Assembly: GCF_030263935.1 (NCBI RefSeq)
Contig: NZ_CP127162.1
Location: 200,001-264,000 of the forward strand
Direction of reading: 5' to 3'
Length of the DNA: 64,000 nucleotides
Source: Paenibacillus polygoni
GTDB lineage: Bacteria; Bacillota; Bacilli; Paenibacillales; Paenibacillaceae
The position numbers were made by a program, and so were the translations under genes. Positions 51,212 to 60,713 of the stretch are shown here, piece by piece. The notes beneath the pieces were generated by a model. It saw only the letters and a program-made list of their open reading frames with translations, did not search any database and was not told the DNA's origin. The stretch's first letter is position 1. Each line of letters opens with the position of its first letter.

Positions 51212-51463
51212 TTAAGCTCTTCTTGTACTGCGAAGAATAAGACTAAGAATAGCAACAAGAACGATCGCGCCAATCAGTGCAGGGAAGATGTGGAATCCAC
51301 CTGTTTCAGGTCCCCATTCTCCAAGTAGAAGGCCACCAAGCCAAGCCCCTATGAAACCAGCGATAATATTACCAACAATACCGAATGGAATATCCTTGCC
51401 GACGATTAGACCTGCTAACCAACCAATAATACCACCAATAATTAATGCCCATAACCAACCCAT
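51212..51463 (-). CDS. GlsB/YeaQ/YmgE-family membrane protein
   Basis: An 83-residue, very hydrophobic protein with three helices. GGIIGWLAGLIVGK, NIIAGFIGAWLGG and FPALIGAIVLVAIL are the family repeats (transglycosylase-associated protein). I start it at ATG 51463, with AAAGGTG 9 nt upstream, four codons inside the longest frame. Often stress-induced; molecular role unknown. Confidence 0.88.
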   Translation of the reverse strand: MGWLWALIIGGIIGWLAGLIVGKDIPFGIVGNIIAGFIGAWLGGLLLGEWGPETGGFHIFPALIGAIVLVAILSLILRSTRRA

Positions 51464-51678
51464 ATTTAACATCACCTTTCCATTGTTTTTTCGTTTGCTG
51501 TTGAATTTATAACCGCATAATCGAAGTTCTAATCATAAACAGAGAAATATTTTAAATTTTGGGCGGTGTCTTAGTAAGGGGTTAGTGGCATTAAACGATC
51601 GTTTTTCTGTGGTACAATAACAAAATGTGAGGATATGGAACGGATTGCTAGATCGGATTTGGAGAGTGATGGAACATC

Positions 51679-53343
51679 ATGCAGGAGTCTTTGTTAATGT
51701 TGCTTCAGCTGTTAGAACGCGCAGCGCTTTTGCTGATGTGTTTATTTGTGTTGACACGAATACCAGGATGTAAAGCTTTTTTTGAGCAGAGGGAAAAAAC
51801 AGGATATGAACTGATTTTAGCAACCATCATTTTCAGCGGGTTTGCCTTATTTGGTACCTACAGTGGTATTAACGTAGAAGGTTCCCTAGTGAATGTCCGA
51901 ATTATTGCTATCTTATCGGGCGGGATCTTATTTGGCCCTTGGGTCGGTCTTGCAACAGGGGTTATCTCCGGAATTCATCGTTTTTTAATTGATATCGGGG
52001 GCGTTACTTCCTTGCCTTGTCTGATTACGAGTATTACAGCCGGATTTGTGTCAGGACAAATATACCGTATGACATCTGGGGAACGCAGATGGAAGATGGG
52101 GATCATCGCAGGTATGGCATGTGAAGCATTAACGATGATTTTAATTATCGTATTCGCTGAGCCCACCTCACTTGGTGTGGTTATCGTTTCTCGAATTGGT
52201 CTTCCCATGATCATCAGCCAAGTCAGCGTGGGTCTTATTGTCATGCTCGTACAGAGTGTTGAAGGGGAGAAGGAGCTAGTGGCAGCCAAGCAGGCCAAAC
52301 TATCCCTCGATATAGCGAACAAAACCCTGCCTTATTTTCGAAGCATCACTCCGGATTCGCTTCATACCATTTGCCGCATTATCAAGGATGAGATTGGCGC
52401 AGACGCCGTGTCGATCACCGATACGAAGCAGATTTTGGCTTATATTGGTGTGGGTGAGGAGCACTATAAAGAGCAGCATGCCATTATTAGCGAGGAAACG
52501 AAGAATACGCTGAAAAGCGGGGAAATCATGATTCGTAATAATGATACAGAGCATACGAACCCTTTTATTCAATCCCTGATTATTATTCCGCTGATAGAAA
52601 AGGGAGAGGTAACCGGAGCCCTCAAGATTTATTATGCGAAAGCACATAAAATTACGGATTCCTTACAAGCGCTGGCAGTAGGATTGTCACAGATGATCTC
52701 TACACTCATGGAAGTGTCACGAGTAGAGGGAATTAAAGCAATGGCCAATAAAGCAGAGCTGAAAGCACTTCAGACGAAGATTAATCCTCACTTTTTATTT
52801 AATGCGCTGAATGCCATCGCTTCTTCTATCCGGACGAATCCTGATAAGGCGAGAGAATTAATTGTAAATTTGTCTGGTTATATGCGTTTTAACCTGGAGC
52901 TTAGTGATGAGATGATTGATATTCGCAAAGAACTTGAGCAAGTAAAGCATTATGTAGAGATTGAGAAAGCTAGATTCGGTAATCGGCTTGAAGTGGAATA
53001 TGATATAGACGAAGTAGAAGTGTGCATCCCGAGCCTTATTATTCAGCCGCTTGTTGAGAACGCAATAGTCCATGGTATTCTGAAGGTTAAGGGGCCGGGG
53101 AAAGTGACGATTTCGGTCAAAGATTACGGAGAAAACGTAAGGATTATCATCACAGACACAGGAGCGGGAATAGCACCGGAAGTTATCCGAAAAGTGTACA
53201 GTGACAATATGCCTGATAACAAAATCGGGCTATATAATGTTCATCAGCGCGTGAAGCTGATCTATGGAGAAGGTCTTCGGATTCGCCAGTTGGATCAGGG
53301 GACAAGCATTGATTTTAATGTAACAAAAAGAGGTGTTAAGTAG
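51679..53343 (+). CDS. lytS: LytS-family sensor histidine kinase
   Basis: A 554-residue membrane kinase. Residues 1-190 form the 5TMR_LYT domain ([34 protein letters not shown]). A GAF-like domain spans about 220-340. The kinase domain follows with [19 protein letters not shown] (His in PHFLFN is the phosphorylation site) and the ATPase boxes [10 protein letters not shown] and ITDTGAGI. It overlaps the response-regulator region immediately downstream. Such systems sense external pyruvate, other carboxylates or membrane potential. The next MFS gene is the probable target. Confidence 0.93.
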   Translation: MQESLLMLLQLLERAALLLMCLFVLTRIPGCKAFFEQREKTGYELILATIIFSGFALFGTYSGINVEGSLVNVRIIAILSGGILFGPWVGLATGVISGIHRFLIDIGGVTSLPCLITSITAGFVSGQIYRMTSGERRWKMGIIAGMACEALTMILIIVFAEPTSLGVVIVSRIGLPMIISQVSVGLIVMLVQSVEGEKELVAAKQAKLSLDIANKTLPYFRSITPDSLHTICRIIKDEIGADAVSITDTKQILAYIGVGEEHYKEQHAIISEETKNTLKSGEIMIRNNDTEHTNPFIQSLIIIPLIEKGEVTGALKIYYAKAHKITDSLQALAVGLSQMISTLMEVSRVEGIKAMANKAELKALQTKINPHFLFNALNAIASSIRTNPDKARELIVNLSGYMRFNLELSDEMIDIRKELEQVKHYVEIEKARFGNRLEVEYDIDEVEVCIPSLIIQPLVENAIVHGILKVKGPGKVTISVKDYGENVRIIITDTGAGIAPEVIRKVYSDNMPDNKIGLYNVHQRVKLIYGEGLRIRQLDQGTSIDFNVTKRGVK

Positions 53344-53344
53344 A

Positions 53345-54073
53345 ATGAGAGCAATCATTGTGGAAGATGAAATATTAGCGAGGGAAGAGCTGCGTTATCT
53401 AATTGAAACACATAGCAAGATCAAGGTAGAGGCTGAGTTTGAGGATGGTCTGGATGCTCTAAAATTTTTGCAGAGTCAAGAGGTTGACGTCTTGTTCTTA
53501 GATATCAATATTCCTTCAATTGACGGGGTATTGCTTGCCCATAACATCAGTAAATTTGCTGTTAAACCTTACATCGTCTTTATTACAGCATATAAGGAAC
53601 ACGCGGTGGAAGCATTCGAAGTAGAGGCCTTTGACTATATTCTCAAACCCTACAGTGAGTCCCGCATCACTTCTATGCTGGAGAAACTGGAAACGACATA
53701 TATAGGACAGCGCAGAGCGATGCCGGAACAACATACGCCTTCCATTACCAAGGTGAATCTATATAAAAATGAAAAAATCATGGTTGTTGATGCAAACGAT
53801 ATTTATTATGCGGTAGCCCAAGAGAAGACAACAGAGGTCGTGACAAAGACTGAGAAATACATAATGCAGCTCAGTATCAGCGAATTTTATGAGCGCCTTC
53901 CTAAAGAGGTCTTTTTCCGCTGTCATCGTTCCTATCTTGTGAACACAGAGAAAATTAAGGAGATTGTCCCATGGTTTAATAATACATATTTACTTCGGTT
54001 AAGTGAGCTTGATGCCGAAATCCCTGTCAGCCGCAGTAAAGCTAAAGAGTTCAGGCAACTTATGCGACTATAG
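53345..54073 (+). CDS. lytT: LytT/LytR-family response regulator
   Basis: A 242-residue regulator. The receiver domain begins RAIIVEDEILAREEL with phospho-acceptor Asp in VLFLDINIPSIDG and the Lys in LKPYS. The C-terminal LytTR DNA-binding domain has FFRCHRSYLVN and PVSRSKAKEFR. ATG 53345 has AGAGGTG 9 nt upstream. It begins 1 nt after the lytS stop. It probably activates the OFA-type transporter gene at 54204. Confidence 0.93.
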   Translation: MRAIIVEDEILAREELRYLIETHSKIKVEAEFEDGLDALKFLQSQEVDVLFLDINIPSIDGVLLAHNISKFAVKPYIVFITAYKEHAVEAFEVEAFDYILKPYSESRITSMLEKLETTYIGQRRAMPEQHTPSITKVNLYKNEKIMVVDANDIYYAVAQEKTTEVVTKTEKYIMQLSISEFYERLPKEVFFRCHRSYLVNTEKIKEIVPWFNNTYLLRLSELDAEIPVSRSKAKEFRQLMRL

Positions 54074-54129
54074 AGGCATTTCATTCCGAATTCAGGTTAT
54101 TTCATTCCTGTTTTCGCTTTTTTCTTAAA

Positions 54130-54142
54130 TGTAAGCGCTACA
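54130..54142 (+). promoter_or_regulatory. cre-like site upstream of the OFA transporter
   Basis: TGTAAGCGCTACA is one base short of the CcpA consensus palindrome TGTAAGCGCTTACA. It lies 62 nt before the ATG. Confidence 0.45.
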
Positions 54143-54203
54143 ATAAGGGTGTGTTAAGAGCTCAAGTACACTTACATTAGACAAAAGAAAGAAGGAAAAC
54201 AAC

Positions 54204-55460
54204 ATGAATGGAAAACCTGTAAATCGCCTTCTTATTGTTCTTGGTACCGTTATTATGCAGATGGGGCTTGGCACCATCTATACATGGAGTCTATTTAATT
54301 CACCGCTTGTTGACAAATTCGGTTGGGAGCTTAGTTCGGTTTCCATTACATTTTCAATTACCAGCTTTGCACTCGCCTTCTCCACTCTCTTTGCAGGGAA
54401 AATACAAGAGAAAATCGGTCTTCGCAAATTGACAGCTGCCGCTGGTATTCTGCTTGGTATTGGGTTAATCCTTAGTTCACAAGCAAGTTCACTGGCTTCT
54501 CTGTATATTTTAGCTGGTGTGATTGTCGGATTCGCCGACGGTACGGCATATATAACTTCTTTATCCAATCTTATGAAATGGTTTCCTGATCGAAAAGGGC
54601 TGATCTCTGGTATCTCCGTTGGGGCATACGGCACAGGGAGTCTTGTCTTTAAATATGTTAATGGCGGTTTGATTCATTCCGTTGGTGTTTCTCAAGCATT
54701 CCTGTTTTGGGGACTCATTGTCATGGCTATGATTTTGGTGGGTTCATTGCTCGTCAGAGAAGCATCGGTAGAATCCGAAGAAGCTAAAGCGGACTCTAAA
54801 ACGCAGACAACAACCTCGAATGCAGCAGTTTCTGTGCAGGTGAATTATACCGTGGGAGAGATGCTTCGCACGAAACAAGCATATCTGCTGTTTGTTATCT
54901 TCTTCACTGCTTGTATGAGCGGATTGTATTTAATTGGTATTGTAAAAGATATCGGTGTTCAGCTAGCCCATCTTGATGCAGCGACGGCAGCTAATGCTGT
55001 AGCGCTTGTGGCTATCTTTAATACAGCAGGGCGGCTTATTCTTGGAGCAATGTCTGATAAAGTCAGCCGCTTAAAACTTGTGGGCTGTACACTGGCCGTA
55101 ACGGCAGCATCCGCGGTCGTACTTAGCGTAGTTCCATTAAACTTTGGACTGTTCTTCGCTTGTGTAGCAGCAATTGCATTCTGTTTTGGAGGTAATATTA
55201 CCGTATTTCCAGCGATAGTAAGTGACTTCTTTGGACTGAAAAATCAAACCAAAAACTACGGCATTATCTATCAAGGTTTTGGTATTGGTGCACTGTCCGG
55301 TTCGTTTATCGCTGCAATGATGGGCGGTTTTCAGTCAACCTTTATCGTTATCGGCGGACTATGTGTAATCTCCGTTCTGATTGCTATGACAATGAACCCT
55401 CCACTGAGCAAGAAAGCAGAGAAAGAGACAGCATTCAAAGCTTACAAACGTACAGCTTAA
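54204..55460 (+). CDS. MFS transporter, OFA type, next to LytST
   Basis: A 418-residue twelve-helix carrier beginning RLLIVLGTVIMQMGLGTIYTW (in parts RLLIVLGTVIMQMG, LGTIYTW), with KWFPDRKGLISGISVGAYG after helix 4 as in oxalate/formate-type antiporters. It lies 130 nt downstream of lytT in the same direction. LytS/LytT systems commonly control an adjacent carboxylate carrier, so pyruvate or a related acid is a reasonable guess. A cre-like site suggests catabolite control. A terminator follows. Confidence 0.87.
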   Translation: MNGKPVNRLLIVLGTVIMQMGLGTIYTWSLFNSPLVDKFGWELSSVSITFSITSFALAFSTLFAGKIQEKIGLRKLTAAAGILLGIGLILSSQASSLASLYILAGVIVGFADGTAYITSLSNLMKWFPDRKGLISGISVGAYGTGSLVFKYVNGGLIHSVGVSQAFLFWGLIVMAMILVGSLLVREASVESEEAKADSKTQTTTSNAAVSVQVNYTVGEMLRTKQAYLLFVIFFTACMSGLYLIGIVKDIGVQLAHLDAATAANAVALVAIFNTAGRLILGAMSDKVSRLKLVGCTLAVTAASAVVLSVVPLNFGLFFACVAAIAFCFGGNITVFPAIVSDFFGLKNQTKNYGIIYQGFGIGALSGSFIAAMMGGFQSTFIVIGGLCVISVLIAMTMNPPLSKKAEKETAFKAYKRTA

Positions 55461-55486
55461 AAAAATACGATAACAAATAAACATCC

Positions 55487-55531
55487 CCGATGGTAACAAC
55501 GCTGGGGGATGTTTATTTGTTTTTTCACCAT
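55487..55531. terminator. Bidirectional terminator
   Basis: AAATAAACATCCCC pairs with GGGGATGTTTATTT, with A- and T-runs on opposite sides, serving both convergent genes. Confidence 0.85.
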
Positions 55532-55553
55532 TTTTAGTGCTTTTACAGAAGGG

Positions 55554-56018
55554 TTACATGGTCTTGCTCATTCGCTTCGAACGTCTCTCTGCCAACAGGG
55601 TGAAGAGCAGAATTATTGCATAATAAATTAGATGAAAGCTGATCATTCCGGTGGTTTCATAAGATGTGTTTACAAATAATCGGCTGAATCCAACAAGGGT
55701 GCCATAGAAGGGGAATAATAGAATAAAAGTGGAAGTGGAGTCTTGATTATAGGTGTAAAGCAGCAAGAAAAATGCCAGTCCGCCAAGCCAGTAGATAGAA
55801 GTTATAATCATGAAATCGATCCGACGATTTCTCATCGATATCGAATAGAGCAGCCAAGTAAGCAAGAAGAGAACTGTAAAGACATAGATTCCAGCACTGT
55901 TTTCCCCGTAGGAAATGGACCAGAGAATATTCATCCCTCCAAAGCAGAAATGGATCATAAACATAAACATGAGATGCATAGGATACATAGCCCATCGTTC
56001 TGAGGGACTCATTTTCAT
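55554..56018 (-). CDS. Small membrane protein, function unknown
   Basis: About 154 residues with four to five hydrophobic segments (LMFMFMIHFCFGGMNILW; VFTVLFLLTWLLYSI; IITSIYWLGGLAFFLLLY; STFILLFPFYGTLVGF; LIYYAIILLFTLL). It ends in basic RRSKRMSKTM. ATG 56018 has AAGGGTGG 9 nt upstream; the longest frame starts four codons earlier at GTG. I recognise no family. Confidence 0.65.
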   Translation of the reverse strand: MKMSPSERWAMYPMHLMFMFMIHFCFGGMNILWSISYGENSAGIYVFTVLFLLTWLLYSISMRNRRIDFMIITSIYWLGGLAFFLLLYTYNQDSTSTFILLFPFYGTLVGFSRLFVNTSYETTGMISFHLIYYAIILLFTLLAERRSKRMSKTM

Positions 56019-56105
56019 CGTAATTCCCACCCTTACTAGTTACTTATATTCACTTCTTCACTTAACTTATAAACAACAGTAATGAGCAGGAAGTTGCATT
56101 AGATA

Positions 56106-56157
56106 TGAAAAAGGAGAGGCTTCAGCCTTTTTCAGGCAAGAAGTCTCTCCTTTGATT
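56106..56157. terminator. Hairpin between the membrane protein and uridine kinase genes
   Basis: AAAGGAGAG and CTCTCCTTT pair, with AGGCTT...AAG inside, probably terminating the udk transcript on the minus strand. Confidence 0.6.
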
Positions 56158-56190
56158 TGTTTTACACAAGCCCATTGATGAATGGGGCTG

Positions 56191-56817
56191 TTACCAATTT
56201 TTTTCGCCAGACAGATATTTCTCTGTAAGGACAGTCAGAAGCTGAATGCCGACCTGGTTATGACCACCCTCAGGGATAATAATGTCAGCATACTTCTTAG
56301 AAGGCTCAATAAATGCTTCATGCATCGGTTTTACCGTTGCGAGGTACTGCTGATGAATGGACTGAATGGTCCGTCCACGTTCCTCAATATCACGCACAAC
56401 ACGGCGCAGAATCCGTACATCGGGATCAGAGTCTACGAATACCTTAATGTCCAGCATCGCACGCAGGTTTTCATCTGAAAGAACATGTAATCCTTCGATA
56501 ATGATGATATTGTTTGGTTTTAGCTGGACTGTCTCTGATGCAGAACGTGCATGTATTGTAAAATCATAAACAGGAGCAAGGGCAGTTTGTCCATTTTTAA
56601 GAGCATTTAAATGCTGAATTAACAGCTCATTATCAAACGCAAACGGATGGTCATAGTTGGTGAGCTCACGCTCAGCCAGACTAAGATGAGCCTGATCTTT
56701 ATAGTAGTTGTCCTGAGATATAAAAGTCACTTTACTCGAACCTAGACGTTCAATAACGGAACGAGCTACTGTTGTTTTACCTGAACCGGTTCCCCCGGCA
56801 ATACCAATAATCAGCAT
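56191..56817 (-). CDS. udk: Uridine kinase
   Basis: A 208-residue kinase that phosphorylates uridine and cytidine to the monophosphates. Walker A GIAGGTGSGKTTVAR is at residues 5-19. SQDNYYKD, YDHPFAFD and IIEGLHVLSDENLR are diagnostic of Udk. Length is standard. It is a monocistronic salvage gene, functionally linked in principle to the nucleoside uptake cluster at 13-18 kb. Confidence 0.95.
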   Translation of the reverse strand: MLIIGIAGGTGSGKTTVARSVIERLGSSKVTFISQDNYYKDQAHLSLAERELTNYDHPFAFDNELLIQHLNALKNGQTALAPVYDFTIHARSASETVQLKPNNIIIIEGLHVLSDENLRAMLDIKVFVDSDPDVRILRRVVRDIEERGRTIQSIHQQYLATVKPMHEAFIEPSKKYADIIIPEGGHNQVGIQLLTVLTEKYLSGEKNW

Positions 56818-56986
56818 GTGATACCATAAACCTCCCTAGAATAATTGCCAGAGCAATTTCAGTATTGTAGCATAGAAGGTCCTTTTTTTCATCTACTAGG
56901 TGCATAAAGGGAAGATTAGGCAGTTCTTATGCCCTTATATCTTTGCCCGATGATATCGGAATTATGTCTCTTGCACAAAGATAGAT

Positions 56987-57877
56987 TTAGTTGCTGAATT
57001 TCATATAGTACTGATATAAGATTTGCGTTCCTTTATCGTCGTATCCAAGATCTGATAATTCTTCATACAAAGACTTGGCCAAAGCAAGACCCGGTGTCTG
57101 CAGTCCCATCTCTTCTGCCGAAGATAGAGCAATCCCCATATCTTTAATAAAATGCTTAACGAAAAATCCAGGTTCATAATCGCCTGCAATCATTCGCGGA
57201 CCAAGATTACTGAGTGACCAGCTTCCTGCGGCTCCTGTCTCAATACTTTTCAATACGGTCTCTGGATCGAGTCCTGAAGTTTTTGCATACGCTAGCGCTT
57301 CGCAGACACCCATCATATTGGATGCGATCGCGATCTGGTTACACATTTTTGTATGTTGACCAGCTCCTGCAGATCCTTGGTATACAATATTTTCGCCCAT
57401 CAGCCCAAAGATGGGGCTAACTGTTTCATAATCTGCTTTCTCTCCGCCGACCATGATGGATAGTTTGGCATTCTTTGCCCCAATATCTCCACCCGATACT
57501 GGCGCATCAAGAGCATGCAGCCCTGATTTCAAAGCTTCTTCATGGATTCGCGCAGCGAGCTGTGGACTAGATGTCGTCATATCAATGAGATAAGCACCCG
57601 AAGGAGCATTTGCTATGATTCCATTTTCTCCAAGATAAATTTCTTCCACGTCTTTGGGGTACCCTACCATAGTAATAATCACTTCGCATGCTGCTGCAAG
57701 GCTTGCCGGTGACTCATGCCAAGTTGTACCTTGCTTGATCAATTCTTCTGCTTTGGCGGCAGTTCTTGTATAGACATGAAGAGGATAGCCGGCTTTTTGC
57801 AGATGCCCTGCCATACTTTTGCCCATAACGCCGGTACCGATAAATCCTACAGTTGTTTGCTTTGGTGATACAATCAT
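56987..57877 (-). CDS. 3-hydroxyisobutyrate dehydrogenase-family NAD(P) oxidoreductase
   Basis: A 296-residue beta-hydroxyacid dehydrogenase. The Rossmann motif GFIGTGVMGKSMAGHL is at the N-terminus. DAPVSGGDIGAKNAKLSIM is the substrate-binding signature and GAGQHTKMCNQ holds the catalytic Lys. It resembles B. subtilis YkwC. Substrates may include 3-hydroxyisobutyrate or tartronate semialdehyde. GGAGG precedes the start. Confidence 0.9.
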   Translation of the reverse strand: MIVSPKQTTVGFIGTGVMGKSMAGHLQKAGYPLHVYTRTAAKAEELIKQGTTWHESPASLAAACEVIITMVGYPKDVEEIYLGENGIIANAPSGAYLIDMTTSSPQLAARIHEEALKSGLHALDAPVSGGDIGAKNAKLSIMVGGEKADYETVSPIFGLMGENIVYQGSAGAGQHTKMCNQIAIASNMMGVCEALAYAKTSGLDPETVLKSIETGAAGSWSLSNLGPRMIAGDYEPGFFVKHFIKDMGIALSSAEEMGLQTPGLALAKSLYEELSDLGYDDKGTQILYQYYMKFSN

Positions 57878-58063
57878 TTATTTCCCTCCTGGGTGAATTG
57901 GTTTTGATTTTCATCTATCCTTTATTTTTCGTATTATATCCCTTTTTTTGCTAAGGTTCTATGAAGCGATTGACCGTATCTAAGAATAATCTATAAGATA
58001 TCGAATTACTTTTTATCTACTCGCCATATTGATTTTAGAAAAGCAGAAAGGGAGATGATCCTT

Positions 58064-58654
58064 ATGAAGCGGATTTGTTTGTTGTTGCCTAATGGATTTG
58101 AAGCAATAGAAGCCAGTGTATTTACCGATGTGCTGGGTTGGAACCGTTTGGAGGGGGATGGAACTACGGAACTCATCACCGTAGGAACGAGAGACACACT
58201 AGCGTGTACGTGGAATTTCAAGGTGACACCAGAATTGTTAATTAACCAAGTTAGTGCAAATGATTTCGATGGATTAGCGATTCCAGGCGGATTTGAAGAA
58301 GCGGGTTATTTTGAGGATGCCTTCCGGGAAGATGTGCTGGAGCTGGTACGTGAATTTAATCGTCAGAAAAAGATCATTGCGACGATCTGTTTAGCAGCGC
58401 TGGTTCTTGGAAAAAGCGGGATTCTCGAAGGAAGAAACGCCACAACATACCATTTGAGTAATGGAAAAAGACAGGCCCAGCTTGCGGAGATGGGTGCCAA
58501 GATTATTCCTGACAAGCCGATTGTTATCGACGATAATCTAATCACTTCATCAAGTCCGTCAATGGGTTTTGATGTAGCGTTTCTTCTGCTTGAGAAGCTA
58601 ACTTCTAAGGCGAATACAAAGGAAGTAAAACGACTGATGGGCTTTATTTCATAG
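58064..58654 (+). CDS. DJ-1/PfpI-family protein
   Basis: A 196-residue protein. MKRICLLLPNGFEAIEASVF, DGLAIPGGFEEAGYFED and IATICLAALVLGKSGIL (catalytic Cys in TICLAA) place it in the DJ-1/ThiJ/PfpI family. ATG 58064 has AAAGGGAG about 9 nt upstream; the ATG nine bases earlier is too close. Roles in this family include methylglyoxal repair and chaperone activity; none can be assigned here. Confidence 0.9.
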   Translation: MKRICLLLPNGFEAIEASVFTDVLGWNRLEGDGTTELITVGTRDTLACTWNFKVTPELLINQVSANDFDGLAIPGGFEEAGYFEDAFREDVLELVREFNRQKKIIATICLAALVLGKSGILEGRNATTYHLSNGKRQAQLAEMGAKIIPDKPIVIDDNLITSSSPSMGFDVAFLLLEKLTSKANTKEVKRLMGFIS

Positions 58655-58717
58655 CAGCAAAGCTATAGAAAATTTACGTAGCTTAGGTCAGATGTAAAAT
58701 AACCAATACGATTCCCG

Positions 58718-58746
58718 TTGACAAGAAATGGGAAAGGTGATATTTT
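58718..58746 (+). promoter_or_regulatory. Promoter of the sulfonate-type ABC operon
   Basis: TTGACA, 17-nt spacer, TATTTT. A leader of about 210 nt follows before the first start codon. Confidence 0.6.
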
Positions 58747-58802
58747 TAATTTACTTAATCCCCATTGGATTAATATGGAATGCATAAACCGACTGTTCAT
58801 AC

Positions 58803-58846
58803 AGAGGTATTGCACGCGGTCAGCCGCGCAGCAATACCTCTTTTTT
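58803..58846 (+). terminator. Terminator within the leader of the ABC operon
   Basis: AGAGGTATTGC pairs with GCAATACCTCT, with an inner GCGG/CCGC, followed by six T. It lies between promoter and coding region, so readthrough must be controlled. A short frame from ATG 58778 with Cys codons (MECINRLFIQRYC) runs into it. Confidence 0.8.
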
Positions 58847-58851
58847 GTGGC

Positions 58852-58928
58852 AACATACCGTTGTCATAACATATCGACCGTACCTGCGGAGATATCCTGC
58901 TAGCCTTGATAAGGCGGCAAGGTATGTT
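58852..58928 (+). ncRNA. Possible structured RNA element in the leader
   Basis: AACATACC (58852) and GGTATGTT (58921) could close a multibranch fold. Inside, GCGGA/TCC-T-GC and GCCTT-GAT-AAGGC form hairpins, and a weaker GTC/GAC hairpin comes first. It lies just after the leader terminator and ends 15 nt before the ribosome site. It matches no riboswitch I know. Confidence 0.35.
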
Positions 58929-58959
58929 CGCTATTTTAGGTTGGAGAGGGGAAATCAAA

Positions 58960-59760
58960 TTGAGCAGTATTACAGCCACGTCTTCAAAGCAGAGTCCAGG
59001 AAAATGGAGCCTCTTGGGACTAGGTCTAATTATACCTGTATCTGTACTTCTAGTATGGCAGCTTCTTGGATTTTACGGTGTGATCTCTGAATTATTATTT
59101 CCAACCCCGTTTGCGATTGGTAAAGCACTAATCCAGCTAACCCTATCAGGGGATTTATGGGGACATTTTAAAGTGAGTATCATGCGAGCGTTGGCTGGTT
59201 TTCTGCTTGGCGGAAGTCTGGGGTTTATTTTGGGGCTTCTGGTAGGTTTATTTAAAACCTCAGAAAGGTTTCTTGATCCATCGATCCAGATGATAAGAAT
59301 GATTCCAAGCTTAGCTGTGGTACCTCTTTTTATTCTCTGGTTTGGAATCGGCGAAGAATCAAAAATATTACTGATCGCAAAAAGCGCATTTTTCCCCCTT
59401 TATATCAATACTTTTATGGGAATTCGCGGGGGAGATAATAAGTTATTTGAGGTAGCTAAGGTTCTCGGTTTCAACAAATGGAAGCAAATCGTAAGACTTG
59501 TGATTCCAGGAGCTTTGCCAAACATTTTGCTCGGTGTAAGGTTATCGATTGGCCTTTCCTGGCTTGGACTAGTGGTAGCCGAACTGATTGCTTCTACCTC
59601 AGGGATTGGATATATGATGTCCGACGCCAGGCAATTCGCTGACACCCCGGTTGTTTTTGTCGGCATCATTATTTTCGCTTGTGCGGGTTTGGCTACAGAC
59701 GGGCTTGTAAGGCTGGTTGAGGCTCGTATGCTGCGATGGAAAGATACATATGGCGGCTAA
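58960..59760 (+). CDS. ABC permease, nitrate/sulfonate/taurine type (first)
   Basis: A 266-residue permease with about six helices. The EAA-type loop reads ILWFGIGEESKILLIAKSAFFP and later GGDNKLFEVAKVLGFN, quoted in parts, as in SsuC/TauC proteins. The start is TTG 58960, after GGAGAGGGG; upstream in-frame codons overlap the structured leader. A paralogous permease follows 24 nt later, suggesting a heterodimer. Confidence 0.88.
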   Translation: MSSITATSSKQSPGKWSLLGLGLIIPVSVLLVWQLLGFYGVISELLFPTPFAIGKALIQLTLSGDLWGHFKVSIMRALAGFLLGGSLGFILGLLVGLFKTSERFLDPSIQMIRMIPSLAVVPLFILWFGIGEESKILLIAKSAFFPLYINTFMGIRGGDNKLFEVAKVLGFNKWKQIVRLVIPGALPNILLGVRLSIGLSWLGLVVAELIASTSGIGYMMSDARQFADTPVVFVGIIIFACAGLATDGLVRLVEARMLRWKDTYGG

Positions 59761-59783
59761 GAAAATAGAAAGGGAGGATGGAA

Positions 59784-60668
59784 ATGAACGAGCGGGCAGA
59801 TCCGATACTGCAGCACAAAGCAAATAGGCCAAGTAAGATTCAAGGTACAGTCATAGCAAACCATCACAAGAGGTATCGACCGAGGAATATCCGAAAGCGG
59901 AAGGGGAAAAAGGGAGCTGATCTAGCCGCTGCGCTGCTTATTCCGCTCATTATCATTGCAGTATGGCAATATGCAGCGGGTGAGGGCTATATCTCTTCTC
60001 TATTTTTACCGACTCCGTTCTCCATTGCTCAAGAATTTTCTCATCTCATTGCTACAGGAGAACTCTTTCATCATTTAGGGATTAGCATGTATCGTGCGTT
60101 TATTGGATTTCTTGCAGGATCCTTTCTAGGATTAGCGCTTGGCACCCTTACAGGTTTTTCGCGAATTGCCTCATATCTTGTGGATCCAAGTATTCAAGTC
60201 TTGCGGCTTGTTCCGCATCTTGCGATTGCTCCTCTTATTATTCTGTGGTTCGGATTTGGAGAGATATCCAAAGTTGTCATCATTACAAGCGGCGCTTTTT
60301 TTCCGCTCTATATCCATACCTACACGGGAATTCGAAACGTCGATAACAAACTTTATGAGGTAGGAGAGGTGCTGGAATTCAGCTTGAAGCGAAAACTGAT
60401 GAGACTCATTCTTCCTGCAGCCTTACCGAGTATTTTACTTGGTGTCCGTTTGTCGCTGGCTGTCTCCTGGATTGGACTTGTTGTAGCCGAACTTATTGGT
60501 TCTAAGTCAGGGGTTGGATTCCTTATTAATCAGGCAAAGCAAAATTCAGATACAGAGGTTATATTTGTCGGCATTATCATTTTTGCTGCCGTAGGTAAGC
60601 TGATCGACTCTATGATGCGGATTTTAGAGAAAAAGCTGCTTCACTATCGCGATAGTTATCTGGGCTGA
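59784..60668 (+). CDS. ABC permease, nitrate/sulfonate/taurine type (second)
   Basis: A 294-residue paralogue of the preceding permease, with about 45 extra basic N-terminal residues (RPRNIRKRKGKKG). The EAA-type loop is APLIILWFGFGEISKVVIIT and NVDNKLYEVGEVLEFS. ATG 59784 has GGGAGG 6 nt upstream. It should pair with the first permease. No ATPase gene lies in the window. Confidence 0.88.
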   Translation: MNERADPILQHKANRPSKIQGTVIANHHKRYRPRNIRKRKGKKGADLAAALLIPLIIIAVWQYAAGEGYISSLFLPTPFSIAQEFSHLIATGELFHHLGISMYRAFIGFLAGSFLGLALGTLTGFSRIASYLVDPSIQVLRLVPHLAIAPLIILWFGFGEISKVVIITSGAFFPLYIHTYTGIRNVDNKLYEVGEVLEFSLKRKLMRLILPAALPSILLGVRLSLAVSWIGLVVAELIGSKSGVGFLINQAKQNSDTEVIFVGIIIFAAVGKLIDSMMRILEKKLLHYRDSYLG

Positions 60669-60713
60669 TCTTAAGATACAGGCGCTAATTAAAATGAAGA
60701 GGAGCCATTAGAC

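Noticed and set aside
58852..58928. TPP or SAM riboswitch
   Set aside because: An ACCTG word and a GCGG...AAGG-like end recall TPP elements, but CTGAGA and the required arms are missing; no SAM-I core is present.
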